Source of the DNA: Symbiopectobacterium purcellii
GTDB lineage: Bacteria; Pseudomonadota; Gammaproteobacteria; Enterobacterales; Enterobacteriaceae
DNA: 64,000 nt
Assembly (NCBI RefSeq): GCF_019797845.1
Contig: NZ_CP081864.1
Coordinates: forward strand, 496,001-560,000
Direction of reading: 5' to 3'
Shown: in pieces, positions 1-11,067 of the stretch
Layout of the letters: the number at the start of each line of letters is the position of its first letter
How positions within the stretch are numbered: position 1 is the stretch's first letter
Translations under genes and position numbers: made by a program
Notes under the pieces: model-generated
What the model was told of the DNA's origin: nothing
The model's input: only the letters and a program-made list of their open reading frames with translations
The model's database searches: none

Positions 1-1
1 T

Positions 2-916
<915 letters not shown>

Positions 917-923
917 GACCGTG

Positions 924-945
924 GGCGCGCGCAGGTGCGCGCGCC
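924..945 (+). other. GC-rich hairpin between uxaC and uxaB
   Basis: A 9-bp perfect inverted repeat (GGCGCGCGC at 924-932 and GCGCGCGCC at 937-945, loop AGGT) starts just after the uxaC stop. There is no T-tract, so it is more likely an mRNA stabiliser or processing site, or an attenuating hairpin between cistrons, than an intrinsic terminator. Function is inferred. Confidence 0.5.
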
Positions 946-1026
946 TTGACATTGTATCGTGGGCAAGGTGACAGGGCGGTAACAACCTGACCCCGATCGC
1001 ACTTCCTGTCCTGAGGTAGCTTCTTA

Positions 1027-2478
1027 ATGCAAACATTGAATCGTCGTGACTTCCCTGGTCGTCAACATCCTGATCGTATTATCCAATTCGGTGAGGGTAA
1101 CTTTCTGCGCGCGTTTGTTGACTGGCAGTTAGATTTGCTAAACGAACATACCGATCTGGATGCGGGTGTGGTGATCGTTCGTCCGATTGATACCGATTTT
1201 CCGCCTTCATTAGACACTCAGTATGGGCTGTACACCACGATCATTCGTGGTTTGAATGAGCAGGGCGAAGCGGTGCGTGAACCGCGTCTGATCCGCTCGG
1301 TTAACCGTGAAATCAACATTTACCGTCAGTTTGATGAGTACCTGGCACTGGCACACGACGCCAATATTCGTTTCGTGTTCTCCAACACCACTGAAGCGGG
1401 CATCAGCTATCACGCTGACGATCGTTTGACGGATACCCCGCCGGTCAGCTATCCGGCAAAACTGACGCGCCTGCTGTTCGAGCGCTTTAACCACTTCAAC
1501 GGTGCCGCTGACAAAGGCTGGGTGCTGTTGCCGTGTGAACTTATCGATTATAACGGCGTTGCACTGAAAGAACTGGTGCTGCGCTATGCCGCGCAGTGGG
1601 AACTGCCGCAGGCCTTTGTCACCTGGATCAATGAAAACAACACCTTCTGCTCCACGCTGGTTGACCGTATTGTGACGGGCTACCCGCGCGCCGAAGTGGA
1701 AGCGCTGCAACAGGAAATGGGCTACCAGGATACCTTCTGGGATACCGCCGAGTACTTCTACCTGTTTGTGATTCAGGGGCCGCAATGGCTGGCGCAAGAG
1801 CTGCGTCTTGACAAGCTGGACCTGAATATCCGCATCGTTGACGACATCAAACCGTACAAAGAGCGCAAAGTGGCGATTCTGAACGGTGCGCACACTGCGC
1901 TGGTGCCGGTTGCCTTCCTGGCAGGTCTGGATACCGTGGGCGAATCTATGAATGATGCGCAAATCAGCAGCTTTGTGGAAAAAACCATTGCCGAAGAGAT
2001 CGTTCCGGTGCTGGATTTGCCGCACGATGAGCTGACCTCTTTTGCTCAAGCGGTGCTGAGCCGTTTCCGTAACCCGTTTATTCAGCACCAGCTGTTGTCC
2101 ATTGCCCTGAACGGCATGACGAAATTCCGCACCCGCATTCTGCCGCAACTGCTGGCCTACCGTGAGCAGAAAGGGGCGTTGCCGGCGCGTCTGACCTTTG
2201 CACTGGCGGCGCTGATCGCGTTCTACCGTGGCGATCGCAACGGTGAAGCCTACCCGCTGCAAGATGATGCGCACTGGCTGGAGCGCTATAGCACCCTGTG
2301 GCACGGCGTCAACGATCGCACAACGTCGCTGCAAGCGCTGGTTACCACCGTGCTGAGCGATGCGGATCACTGGGAACAGGATCTGACGCAGGTGCCAGGA
2401 TTGGTAGAACAGGTTACGCAGCAACTGCAAGCGATCGTCGATCGCGGCATGAGAGCGGCAGTAGAAGGGTATTGTTAA
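1027..2478 (+). CDS. uxaB: tagaturonate reductase / altronate oxidoreductase (UxaB)
   Basis: 483 residues, full length for the mannitol-dehydrogenase-like family. UxaB reduces D-tagaturonate to D-altronate with NADH, the second step of galacturonate catabolism. The N-terminal Rossmann part begins near [10 protein letters not shown] (residues 19-28). The C-terminal domain carries the family motif [11 protein letters not shown] at about residues 280-290. The ATG lies 110 bp after uxaC, preceded by the SD-like CTGAGGTAG. Its TAA overlaps the uxaA ATG by one base (TAATG), so the two are translationally coupled. Long antisense reading frames across this gene are codon-usage shadows. Confidence 0.95.
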   Translation: MQTLNRRDFPGRQHPDRIIQFGEGNFLRAFVDWQLDLLNEHTDLDAGVVIVRPIDTDFPPSLDTQYGLYTTIIRGLNEQGEAVREPRLIRSVNREINIYRQFDEYLALAHDANIRFVFSNTTEAGISYHADDRLTDTPPVSYPAKLTRLLFERFNHFNGAADKGWVLLPCELIDYNGVALKELVLRYAAQWELPQAFVTWINENNTFCSTLVDRIVTGYPRAEVEALQQEMGYQDTFWDTAEYFYLFVIQGPQWLAQELRLDKLDLNIRIVDDIKPYKERKVAILNGAHTALVPVAFLAGLDTVGESMNDAQISSFVEKTIAEEIVPVLDLPHDELTSFAQAVLSRFRNPFIQHQLLSIALNGMTKFRTRILPQLLAYREQKGALPARLTFALAALIAFYRGDRNGEAYPLQDDAHWLERYSTLWHGVNDRTTSLQALVTTVLSDADHWEQDLTQVPGLVEQVTQQLQAIVDRGMRAAVEGYC

Positions 2479-3991
2479 TGGCTGACGATTTATCGATGCA
2501 AAGCATCATCAAAATCCACGCGCTGGACAATGTGGCCGTTGCGTTGCGTGATGTTGAGCAAGGTGAGGCAGTAACGGCGGGTGGTGTGACGGTCACGCTG
2601 CCACAGCCGGTGGCGCGTGGGCACAAATTTGCACTTTATGACATTGCGCCGGGCGAGATGATCGTGAAGTACGGCTTGCCGATCGGCCATGCGTTAGTGG
2701 CTATCGCGCCGGGACAGCATATTCACTCCCAGAATGCCAAGACTAACCTGAGCGATCTGGATGAGTATCAGTACCAGCCGGAATTCATGACGCTGCCGGC
2801 ACAGATGGCCGATCGTGACGTACAGATCTACCGTCGTAAAAACGGCAATGTCGGGGTGCGTAATGAACTGTGGATCCTGCCGACCGTGGGCTGTGTTAAC
2901 GGCATCGCGCGTCAGATCCAGACTCGCTTCCTGAAAGAAACCAACAATGCAGAAGGCATTGACGGGGTTTACCTGTTTACTCACCCGTTCGGTTGTTCCC
3001 AGTTGGGGCAAGACCATGAAAACACGCGTACCATGCTGCAAAACATGGTGCGCCACCCCAATGCGGGGGCGGTTCTGGTGATTGGCCTTGGCTGTGAAAA
3101 CAACCAGGTAGATGCGTTCCGCACCACGTTGGGCGAGTATGACGAAGAACGTGTTACCTTCATGATCTGCCAACAGCAGGATGATGAAGTCGAAGCCGGG
3201 TTGGAGCGTCTGCATGCATTGTATGAAGCGATGCGTAACGATCAACGTGTTCCGGGCAAACTGAGCGAGCTCAAGTTTGGTCTGGAGTGTGGCGGCTCGG
3301 ATGGGTTGTCAGGCATTACCGCCAACCCGTTGCTGGGGCGTTTCTCGGATTACATGATCGCCAACGGCGGCACCACGGTGCTGACGGAAGTGCCAGAAAT
3401 GTTTGGCGCAGAGCGTATTCTGATGAGCCGCTGCCGCGATGAAGCGACGTTTGAAAAAACGGTCCACATGGTCAATGACTTCAAACAGTACTTTATCGAG
3501 CACAACCAGCCGATTTATGAGAACCCTTCGCCGGGTAACAAGGCCGGTGGTATCACTACGCTGGAAGAGAAATCACTGGGCTGTACCCAGAAAGCGGGGC
3601 AGAGCAAAGTGGTGGACGTGCTCAAGTATGGTGAACGCCTGCATACGCCGGGATTGAATCTGCTCAGCGCACCGGGTAACGATGCGGTAGCGACCAGCGC
3701 GCTGTGGCGGGCGCGGGCTGCCATATGGTATTGTTCAGTACCGGTCGCGGAACGCCTTACGGCGGTTTTGTCCCTACGGTGAAACTGGCAACCAACAGCG
3801 AGTTGGCACAGAAAAAACCGCACTGGATCGACTTTGATGCCGGCCGCCTGATCCATGGGGTGGAAATGGACGATCTGCTGACCCAGTTTGTGGACATGAT
3901 CGTGCAAATTGCTGATGGCAAAAAGCTGGCGAAAAACGAGATCAATGATTTCCGCGAACTGGCGATATTTAAAAGTGGCGTAACGTTGTAA
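2478..3991 (+). pseudogene. uxaA: altronate dehydratase (UxaA), frameshifted
   Basis: UxaA dehydrates D-altronate to 2-keto-3-deoxygluconate. From ATG 2478 the frame matches UxaA closely through the residues NDAVATSAL. Then CTGTGGCGGG stands where the family needs CTG GCG GGC: a TG dinucleotide is duplicated at 3703-3706. The reading frame runs out at 3782, with 26 foreign residues. The true C-terminus (AGAGCHMVLFSTGRGTPYGG onwards, ending FKSGVTL) continues in another frame to 3991. Without the extra 2 bp the protein would be about 503 aa, against about 495 in E. coli. The lost part includes the conserved GRGTPYGG segment, so the product is probably inactive. A sequencing error cannot be excluded. 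Confidence 0.9.
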
Positions 3992-4015
3992 AACCTCCCG
4001 CTTTTAATTAAAATG

Positions 4016-4048
4016 AAACGGCGTTCCATTTATTGGCGCCGTTTTATT
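4016..4048 (+). terminator. intrinsic terminator of the uxaCBA operon
   Basis: AAACGGCG (4016-4023) pairs with CGCCGTTT (4037-4044), followed directly by a T-rich run. It lies 25 bp after the uxaA stop. Confidence 0.8.
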
Positions 4049-4082
4049 TATTTTCCCCACTCCTTTTCCCAAGGCACAGATC

Positions 4083-4616
4083 ATGACGAGCTATTGGTTT
4101 GCTCAGGCAGTGGGGGCGATTGCCTTCCTGGTGGGGATTACCGTATTTTTTCACCGTGACGATCGCAAATTCAAACTACAGCTTTCCCTCTACAGCGCCA
4201 TCATCGGTATCCATTTCTTTTTGATGGGGGCAAATGCCGCAGGAGCCAGCGCATTGCTGAATGCCGGGCGTACGGTAATTGCCACGCGTACCCACAATCT
4301 TGTGGTGATGTTTGCCTTTATCATTCTGACGCTGGTGTTTGGGCTTTCTGGTCTTAAGCATGCGGTTGAACTGCTGCCGATCCTGGGTACGCTGATCAGC
4401 ACCTGGGCGCTGTTCCGCACCAGTGGGTTGACCACGCGCTGTATTATCTGGTGCGCCACGCTATGCTGGGTAATACACAACGTATGGCTTGGTTCAATCG
4501 GCGGCTCGCTGATTGAAGGCACATTTTTGATCCTCAATGGCTACAACATCATTCGTTTTTGGCGCATGCAGAAGCGTGGGCTGGACCCGTTCCGGGCGGA
4601 AACGCAATCTCATTAA
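4083..4616 (+). CDS. ygjV: YgjV-family inner membrane protein
   Basis: 177 residues, strongly hydrophobic, with about five predicted membrane segments spread over the whole length. It matches the YgjV inner membrane family in composition and size, and sits between uxaA and sstT exactly as in E. coli. The function of the family is unknown. The start ATG at 4083 follows the uxaCBA terminator, so it is probably transcribed separately. The next gene, sstT, converges on it. Confidence 0.85.
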   Translation: MTSYWFAQAVGAIAFLVGITVFFHRDDRKFKLQLSLYSAIIGIHFFLMGANAAGASALLNAGRTVIATRTHNLVVMFAFIILTLVFGLSGLKHAVELLPILGTLISTWALFRTSGLTTRCIIWCATLCWVIHNVWLGSIGGSLIEGTFLILNGYNIIRFWRMQKRGLDPFRAETQSH

Positions 4617-4676
4617 TGTCGCTATTGCTCCGTTTTCCCTCACCTTGAGACAGAAGATGAGGGTAACGAGAAGGTG

Positions 4677-5924
4677 TTACAGCAGGTTCAGCCGTTCTTT
4701 CTCTGCCAACTTGGCATCTTCCGCATCACACACTGCCGCCGTAAAGATGACGTCCGTGGAGGAGTTCACTGCGGTTTCCACCGAGTCTTGAATCACACCG
4801 ATGATAAAGCCGACGGCGACCACTTGCATGGCCACGTCATTCGCAATACCAAACATGCTGCACGCCAGCGGGATTAACAGCAATGATCCTCCGGCAACCC
4901 CCGATGCGCCACAGGCACAAATGGCGGCGACCACGCTGAGCAGCAGTGCGGTAGGCATATCGACATGGATGCCCAGCGTATGAGCGGCAGCCAACGTCAG
5001 GATGGTGATGGTCACCGCTGCACCCGCCATGTTAATGGTGGCTCCCAGCGGGATGGCGACGGAGTAGGTGTCTTCGTCCAGATTCAGTTTACGACAAAGC
5101 TCCATGTTCACCGGGATGTTGGCTGCCGAACTGCGAGTGAAAAAGGCGGTAATACCGCTTTCGCGCAGGCAGGTCAGCACCAGCGGATACGGGTTGCGGC
5201 GAATTTTCCAGAACACGATCAGCGGATTGATGACAAACATCACGATCAGCATGCCACCGACCAGTACGGTTAGCAGATGCGCGTAACCCCACAGTGCGTC
5301 AAAGCCGGTTTCTGCTAACGTTGAGGATACCAGACCAAAAATCCCAAGCGGTGCAAAGCGAATCACGGTGCGCACCAGCAGCGTCACCGCATCAGAGGCA
5401 TCGTTGATAAAGGCTTTGGTGGACGGCGAGGCGTGGCGAAACGCGATGCCAAAACCAATTGCCCACACCAGAATACCGATGTAGTTGGCGTTGATCAGCG
5501 CATGAATCGGGTTGGCGACCACGCTCATCAGTAACCCTTTCAGCACCTCAACAATGCCAGCGGGCGGTACGATATCGGCAGACTGTGCGCTCAAGGCGAG
5601 GGTAGTGGGGAACAAAAAGCCCAGAACCACCGCGACCAGCGCGGCCGAAAAGGTGCCGATGCCGTACAGGACCAGAATGGGGCGGATATTGGTTTTCTGT
5701 CCTTGCTGATGATTGGTGATGGACGCCATCACCAGAACCAGTACCAAAACAGGCGCAACGGCTTTCAAGCCTCCGACAAACAGCGTACCGAGCAGGCCGA
5801 CGGCCAAGGCCGCCGAGGGGGATAGCAGCGCGAGGAGAATACCTAACGCTAACCCGACAACGATTTGCTGCACCAGACTGCCTCGCACTGTATAGCGGAG
5901 AATCGCAGAGTATGTATTTTTCAT
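4677..5924 (-). CDS. sstT: serine/threonine:sodium symporter (SstT)
   Basis: 415 residues from ATG 5924; a longer frame to 6110 exists, but family alignment places the start at MKNTYSAIL. SstT takes up L-serine and L-threonine with Na+ in the inner membrane (dicarboxylate/amino acid:cation symporter family). Visible family blocks are [14 protein letters not shown] (substrate and Na+ site), [18 protein letters not shown] and [20 protein letters not shown]. Its position between ygjV and alx is conserved in E. coli. No strong Shine-Dalgarno is visible upstream of 5924. Confidence 0.95.
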   Translation of the reverse strand: MKNTYSAILRYTVRGSLVQQIVVGLALGILLALLSPSAALAVGLLGTLFVGGLKAVAPVLVLVLVMASITNHQQGQKTNIRPILVLYGIGTFSAALVAVVLGFLFPTTLALSAQSADIVPPAGIVEVLKGLLMSVVANPIHALINANYIGILVWAIGFGIAFRHASPSTKAFINDASDAVTLLVRTVIRFAPLGIFGLVSSTLAETGFDALWGYAHLLTVLVGGMLIVMFVINPLIVFWKIRRNPYPLVLTCLRESGITAFFTRSSAANIPVNMELCRKLNLDEDTYSVAIPLGATINMAGAAVTITILTLAAAHTLGIHVDMPTALLLSVVAAICACGASGVAGGSLLLIPLACSMFGIANDVAMQVVAVGFIIGVIQDSVETAVNSSTDVIFTAAVCDAEDAKLAEKERLNLL

Positions 5925-6147
5925 AAAATAGACGGTGTTCCCGTTCCGTAACTTAACAAGGGTTGTGTGGTAGCACGTTGCAGGATGAAAACCTCTGGAG
6001 AATGCAATGGGTTTTTTTTCATAACCTGTAACAAAGTGTTTGCGCAGAGCAGTATAGGGAAAAGAGACATTAAAAAAAGCAATGGCACACGAATTTGTGC
6101 GGCGGGTCATTCACAAATCGCCTCCTTTTACGGAGGCGATAAGCGGT

Positions 6148-7101
6148 TTAGCGAGCGGCGCGCTGATTCACCCACAGGTTAATCAGCAGCGTGATGGCCA
6201 GAATGCTGGCTACCACGCCCAGAGAGATAGCGATAGGAATATGGAACAGGTCGATCAGCATCATCTTGGTGCCGATAAACACCAGAATGACGGCCAGACC
6301 ATACTTGAGCAGCGAGAACTTCTCCGCCACGCCAGCCAGCAGGAAATACATGGCGCGCAGGCCCAGAATGGCAAACAGGTTGGAGGTCAGCACAATAAAC
6401 GGGTCGGTGGTCACCGCAAATATGGCCGGGATACTGTCAACGGCAAAGATAACATCGCTGATCTCAACCAGAATCAAGACTAAAAACAGCGGGGTGGCAT
6501 ACAGAATACCGTTACGCCGCAAGAAGAAGCGTTCGTTTTCGATGGTATCCGTCATCCGCAGGTGCCCACGTAGCCAACGCACTAGCGGCTTGTCGCCAAG
6601 ATCGCCACCATCGTCTTTGGAGAACGCCATTTTCAGGCCGGTGAACAGCAGGAACGCGCCAAATACGTAGAGTAACCATTGGAATTGCGTAACCAGCCAG
6701 CTGCCACCAAACACCATCAGCGTTCGCAGGATGATGGCTCCCAGCACGCCATACACCAGCACACGCCGCTGATAGTGGGCGGGCACGCCGAAATAGCTGA
6801 ACAGCATCAGCCAGACGAAGACGTTATCGACAGCGAGCGCTTTTTCAATCAGATAACCGGTGAGGAAGGCGAGGGCTTGCGTGTTGGCGACTTCTACGCC
6901 GAGCGTGCCTTTCAGATACCACCAGAATCCGGCATTGAAGGCGAGCGACAGCGTAACCCAAATCAATGACCAGGCAGCCGCCTGGCGAAAGGTCATGGTG
7001 GTGGCACCCTTACGCCCTTGATAGAGCAAATCTACCGCCAGCATGGCGATAACAATGACAGCGAAGCTGCCCCACAACCACGGCGTACCGATGGAGTTCA
7101 T
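6148..7101 (-). CDS. alx: TerC-family manganese exporter (Alx)
   Basis: 317 residues from ATG 7101 ([11 protein letters not shown]), full length for E. coli-type Alx. It is a polytopic inner-membrane protein of the TerC family, implicated in Mn2+ export and induced by alkaline pH. Signature acidic motifs in the membrane, [14 protein letters not shown] and [14 protein letters not shown], are intact. A longer in-frame start at 7215 is rejected because it would run through the leader riboswitch and its terminator (7172-7320). That leader is the expected control element. Confidence 0.95.
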   Translation of the reverse strand: MNSIGTPWLWGSFAVIVIAMLAVDLLYQGRKGATTMTFRQAAAWSLIWVTLSLAFNAGFWWYLKGTLGVEVANTQALAFLTGYLIEKALAVDNVFVWLMLFSYFGVPAHYQRRVLVYGVLGAIILRTLMVFGGSWLVTQFQWLLYVFGAFLLFTGLKMAFSKDDGGDLGDKPLVRWLRGHLRMTDTIENERFFLRRNGILYATPLFLVLILVEISDVIFAVDSIPAIFAVTTDPFIVLTSNLFAILGLRAMYFLLAGVAEKFSLLKYGLAVILVFIGTKMMLIDLFHIPIAISLGVVASILAITLLINLWVNQRAAR

Positions 7102-7171
7102 AACAGGTTCCTTGCAACAAAAATTAACACCGTCAGGCCTCATTTTTATCTGGCGCGATGGCGAGCCAGGT

Positions 7172-7320
7172 AAAAAAAAACGACATGTATCGGAAGACAC
7201 AGGTCGTTTGGTCACTCGCGTTGCAAATGTCCCTCGCCTTCCGGCAAGGTCTCACTTACAACGCCAATGCAGAATGTTCATTGGTATTGCCCGATAACCG
7301 GAAGCATATCTCCACTTACT
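7172..7320 (-). ncRNA. yybP-ykoY manganese riboswitch leader with terminator, upstream of alx
   Basis: Read on the minus strand, the alx leader holds the paired block GAGACCTTGCCG / AAGGCGAGG typical of the alx (yybP-ykoY, PRE) element. It ends in a hairpin (AACGAC at 7203-7208 pairing with GTCGTT at 7179-7184) followed directly by a run of nine T. This is the aptamer-plus-terminator layout reported for E. coli alx, in which Mn2+ and alkaline pH favour expression. Assignment is by motif and context; no covariance-model score is available. Confidence 0.75.
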
Positions 7321-7329
7321 TTATAGCAA

Positions 7330-8098
7330 GCTTGACACATGACTTCGTAATGACGATTAATCGGCGGAAAAGTTACTCCCCTTTGCATCAGCAAAGATAG
7401 GTGAAAAGTCGATCCAGGTCAAATTCTGTGAACACTTTTCACCTGCCCCGTTATTGCGGTCCGCAGGGAAAACGGAAAATAAACCACGCTAAAACTACTT
7501 TTTAACCAAAACACCTTTGGGTGTTGCCCAAACGGCGTGGCTGCAGTATTTCTGTGTCCGAAACCGAACCCTTGATGACGATGCACTGAGGTGAAGGGCG
7601 CAGGATTTCAGCACAGATACGCGCCGGAAGCCCCATGCTATCCGGTTATTACAGCGATCGACCGCTAAACTTCCGCTGTCGCTATTATCGATCCAGCTCT
7701 CGGTGTACCTCGATGCCATTCAGCCTTGCGACAGCCAGCACAGCTACTCACTCAAACTCTGCATCTGCCCGCTCAAGCCCGTGACGCACTATCCCGTTGC
7801 ATAAAACTTATTGTACTGTAATCCTTTTTTGGAAGATTCCGTTATCAAAATAGGCTTTACTCTCGTACTATACGGTGTTTTCATGGGACTTTACCTATAT
7901 CAAATAACCTAAAACTTAAATGCGATAGTCGCTTACACTAAATAAACACGTTACGGGCTAAGGTAACTAAATAATACTCTAAACGTATGGGGTTTCCGTT
8001 ATTCAAACCACCCCAATCAATAGTCATTAAATGAAGTTTCTTGACGTGGTGTTCTTCGCAATTAAATTGCACGATTTTTTTAAAAAAACTTATATATT
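7330..8098. other. long intergenic stretch, no supported gene
   Basis: About 770 bp between the alx leader and the dioxygenase gene. The left half is of ordinary composition; the right half becomes AT-rich towards 8098. Short open frames occur (for example 7495-7719 minus) but none has a start signal or recognisable protein. In E. coli alx and ygjR are neighbours, so this stretch together with the next two genes looks inserted. Confidence 0.5.
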
Positions 8099-8197
8099 AT
8101 GAATGCTTACTCATCTGACTTTAGACATTGCGGTTATATGCACTACAGGGCCATGGCTGGATGCTAACCTTCTGAAAAAGATACACTACTCACTGAA

Positions 8198-8857
8198 GTG
8201 GCAAATCTCGAAAAAGACCCTTATGCCCCAGATGAAACACTGAGAAAGAGAAGTTATGGGAATGCAATCATTCTGCCATGGCAACCGGACCGCCTCTTCT
8301 GGCTTCCCACCGTTACTCGTAACGGTAAGGAAAAGTCGGGATACGACCAGGGTTCTAACAATCCGGATCATGAGTCAATTCGTTATTTCAATTCACTCAG
8401 CCGAGAGTTAAAAAAAACGGCTTTTATAAATAAATTAGTACTTGAGGATTATCATTATACATTTGGTCTTGCCGATTACTATTTACCGATTTATGTAGGC
8501 GTCCATTTGGTCAGCGTCTCCTGCACTGACAATGCTAAGCCCGGATTCAGCTCACCAGACTGTTTTCATCAGGACGGAGAGCCCTTCACGTTTGCTCACC
8601 TCGTCAGACGCAGCGAAAATGCGTCTGGCGGGAGAAACTATATTGCTGGGACGGAGGTGAGAAATAAAAAACTTTCTGAAATTTCTGAGAATGATATTCT
8701 TCATCATTTTCAGCTCGACGAATTTATGGACAGCTTCGCCGTATGCGATGAACTCGTCAGTCATTACGTAGATCATCTCCATATGAATAAACCGTCTACC
8801 CCAGCCGAACGTACAATGATTCTTATCGATTTTTCAAAAACCAAGCAAAGCATATAG
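8198..8857 (+). CDS. 2OG-Fe dioxygenase family protein (free amino acid hydroxylase type), probably 5'-interrupted
   Basis: 219 residues from GTG 8198. It resembles the PF10014 family of 2-oxoglutarate/Fe(II) dioxygenases, whose studied members (such as the Bacillus isoleucine dioxygenase IDO) hydroxylate free L-amino acids. Iron ligands are visible as His124-x-Asp126 and His189, and Arg205 is placed to bind 2-oxoglutarate. Neither GTG 8198 nor any nearby codon has a good ribosome site. The same frame is open upstream to ATG 8099 except for one TAA at 8165-8167; with that stop read through, the protein would be 252 codons, close to the usual length. The gene may therefore be a recent pseudogene or start late. 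It is followed after 22 bp by an amino acid exporter. Confidence 0.7.
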   Translation: MANLEKDPYAPDETLRKRSYGNAIILPWQPDRLFWLPTVTRNGKEKSGYDQGSNNPDHESIRYFNSLSRELKKTAFINKLVLEDYHYTFGLADYYLPIYVGVHLVSVSCTDNAKPGFSSPDCFHQDGEPFTFAHLVRRSENASGGRNYIAGTEVRNKKLSEISENDILHHFQLDEFMDSFAVCDELVSHYVDHLHMNKPSTPAERTMILIDFSKTKQSI

Positions 8858-8879
8858 TTAAAAACTTATAGGCCTTTTA

Positions 8880-9773
8880 ATGCATGATTCCTTAATTTCT
8901 GTGGCAATGGTATTTTTTCTTCTCATGTCTGGTTATTTTTCAGGCAAGCTATCAAGTCCAAAACTGAAAAATTTTTGTGTCTCGCTGATCTCCAACGTAG
9001 TTCTGCTGCTTCTGTTTTGTATGGGAATTGATTTTGGAAGCATTTTTACTCAGCGGGACGTTGGATACCAGATAATTAAAAGCGCCCTCTTATTCTCGGC
9101 ACTGATTGCTTTCTTTACTTACATTTTCCTATACAGGAAGCGCCGAGTTACGTCAGTCAAAAAGGAAGAGCTCTCATTTTTTATGCCGTTCAAAGGCTGT
9201 TTAAAAGCGATGACGGCTTTTCTGTTGGGCTTGGCTGTTTTTAAAATAACGGGGGTTCGGCTGGAGGACGTACATTTATCCAGTAGCTATGTCCTCTCTA
9301 TTTTGATCTTTTTGGTTGGAATCGACCTTGTCGGTTTCAAAATAGGTCGCTTCAACCTAGAGTTGGTCGCTGTTCCCATTTTTACTATATTCGCTACCCT
9401 GTTAGCCGTTTTTGTATTTTCAGTCTTCTCTCATCTGTCGTGGAGAGAATTATTTGTGGTTTCGAGCGGGTTGGGGTGGTTTTCACTCTCGGGACCGATG
9501 GTTAACAAGCTGGTTTCGCCCGAAATGGGGGCGATGGCATTCATGACGGATTTCTTCAGAGAAATGTTCAGCATCATGTTTCTTTATTTTCTGGGTAAGA
9601 AGCAACCCACAGGTGCCATCGGTATATCGGGCGCTGCCGCCCTAGACTCCGCATTACCTTTTATCAGAGAGAATTGTGAAGAGACATACATCAGCCATGC
9701 CATATTCAGCGGGTTTGTTCTGACTGTTCTGGCCCCATTTTTAATCTCCTTCTCAGTAACGTTAGTTGGGTAG
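8880..9773 (+). CDS. LysO-family amino acid exporter
   Basis: 297 residues with about eight membrane segments. It matches the LysO (YbjE, DUF340) lysine-exporter family: GLGWFSLSGP near residues 199-208, FFREMFSIM, and a GAAALDSALPFI block corresponding to the family's GATSMDTTLP-like motif. LysO exports lysine across the inner membrane. Here the gene is 22 bp downstream of a free-amino-acid dioxygenase gene, so it may export the hydroxylated amino acid (inference). The AT-rich pair sits between alx and ygjR and looks horizontally acquired. Confidence 0.8.
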   Translation: MHDSLISVAMVFFLLMSGYFSGKLSSPKLKNFCVSLISNVVLLLLFCMGIDFGSIFTQRDVGYQIIKSALLFSALIAFFTYIFLYRKRRVTSVKKEELSFFMPFKGCLKAMTAFLLGLAVFKITGVRLEDVHLSSSYVLSILIFLVGIDLVGFKIGRFNLELVAVPIFTIFATLLAVFVFSVFSHLSWRELFVVSSGLGWFSLSGPMVNKLVSPEMGAMAFMTDFFREMFSIMFLYFLGKKQPTGAIGISGAAALDSALPFIRENCEETYISHAIFSGFVLTVLAPFLISFSVTLVG

Positions 9774-9860
9774 CCGCTCCAGAGATTAGCGCGAACTTTC
9801 CAGAACGGAATTATGCTCAGGTATCGCGTAAGGATAGTTTCCGTTTTCCAAGCGGCCCTG

Positions 9861-10859
9861 TTATTGATCCTCAGAAAGTGTGGTGCTGTCGGCGGGGAAC
9901 ACTACGCCGGTCTGGCGGCGAATGTCTGTTTGTAAGCGCGCGACGGTGAGTGAGCGTGTCAGAAAGGCGTGATTGACGTCATTCTTGGCGACCAGTGAGG
10001 CAAAGGTTTCCACTTCATACAGCATGCTGTTGATATGCTGCGGTTGGGACAAATCGATTCGTTGACCGTTGCGCGGCACCAGGCTGACCTGCTGGCATTC
10101 CGACAGCCTGTCGATGACCAGCGACCCTTCCTCCCCCTGAATTTCACTGGGAATGGCGCTGTTGCTCACCTTGGAATGCGCGATAATCACGTCAAAATCC
10201 CCGTAACTCAGTACAACGCTGCCGTGTCCGTCCACGCCGCTTTCCAACAGGGCCGCACTGGCCTGAACGTTATGGGGATCGCCCCACAGGCTGACGGCGA
10301 ATGCCAGGCAGTAGTAGCCAATATCCATGATGGAGCCGTTGGAAAACGCCGGGTTAAAGGTGTTGGGGTTCTCTCCCGCCAGATAGGGTTGGTAACGGGA
10401 AGAATATTGGCAGTAATTCAGAAACACTTTGCGCAGCCGACCAATGCGCGCTAGCCCCTGCATCACCACGGCGTAATTAGGCAAGCTCGCGGTTTTGAAA
10501 GCTTCGAATAACACAACCTGATTGGCTTGTGCGCACGCGATCATTCTCTGGGCCTGGGCATGGTTTGACGCCAACGGTTTTTCGCAGACCACGTGTTTGC
10601 CATGCTCGAGAAACAGGATGGATTGTTCCGCGTGCAGGCTATTCGGACTCGCGATATAGACCGCATCAATCAGATCGGACTGGGCGAGTGCCTCCAGAGA
10701 GGTGAAGCAGTGTTCAACCAGATAGTTCGTTTGAAATTGCTGCGCTTTTTCCTGCGAACGGGAGTAGATGGCGATCAACTTCATCTTGCCGGTTTCATGT
10801 GCAGCATCAACAAACTGGCGCGTGATTTGACTGGTTCCTACAATAGCGAAACGAATCAT
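9861..10859 (-). CDS. ygjR: Gfo/Idh/MocA-family oxidoreductase (YgjR)
   Basis: 332 residues from ATG 10859 (MIRFAIVGTSQITRQF). The N-terminal Rossmann domain with VGTSQI binds NAD(P). The block CEKPLASN (about residues 90-97) contains the EKP lysine typical of Gfo/Idh/MocA enzymes. It aligns throughout with E. coli YgjR, whose substrate is unknown. A longer frame to 10964 lacks similarity upstream of this ATG. It is transcribed opposite to rlmG, with about 200 bp between the two starts. Confidence 0.9.
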   Translation of the reverse strand: MIRFAIVGTSQITRQFVDAAHETGKMKLIAIYSRSQEKAQQFQTNYLVEHCFTSLEALAQSDLIDAVYIASPNSLHAEQSILFLEHGKHVVCEKPLASNHAQAQRMIACAQANQVVLFEAFKTASLPNYAVVMQGLARIGRLRKVFLNYCQYSSRYQPYLAGENPNTFNPAFSNGSIMDIGYYCLAFAVSLWGDPHNVQASAALLESGVDGHGSVVLSYGDFDVIIAHSKVSNSAIPSEIQGEEGSLVIDRLSECQQVSLVPRNGQRIDLSQPQHINSMLYEVETFASLVAKNDVNHAFLTRSLTVARLQTDIRRQTGVVFPADSTTLSEDQ

Positions 10860-11067
10860 GACGGGTCGATGTTCCTGGCGAGAGCGTAAGAAAAACAGAG
10901 TAACATGATGTGGGCGCAAGGCAATCGTCCTGTCGCGGTTCTGCGTAGGGGAAAACCACGACAACAGGAGGTCTCGCGGCCGGATTCCCCCTGACTGACG
11001 AAAAGCATTTACTGCTCCCCAACGTTACGGGGTACACTGCGCAACCTTTATGACGCGGGAGAGGCCG

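Noticed and set aside
1210..2430. 406-codon open frame antisense to uxaB
   Set aside because: It mirrors uxaB codon use, has no recognisable domain or ribosome site, and the sense gene is certain.
2298..2477. 60-residue N-terminal extension of uxaA
   Set aside because: It lies inside uxaB, has an out-of-frame composition, and the TAATG overlap gives a natural start at 2478.
7495..7719. 74-codon frame on the minus strand between alx and the dioxygenase gene
   Set aside because: No start signal, no recognisable protein, and composition like non-coding sequence.
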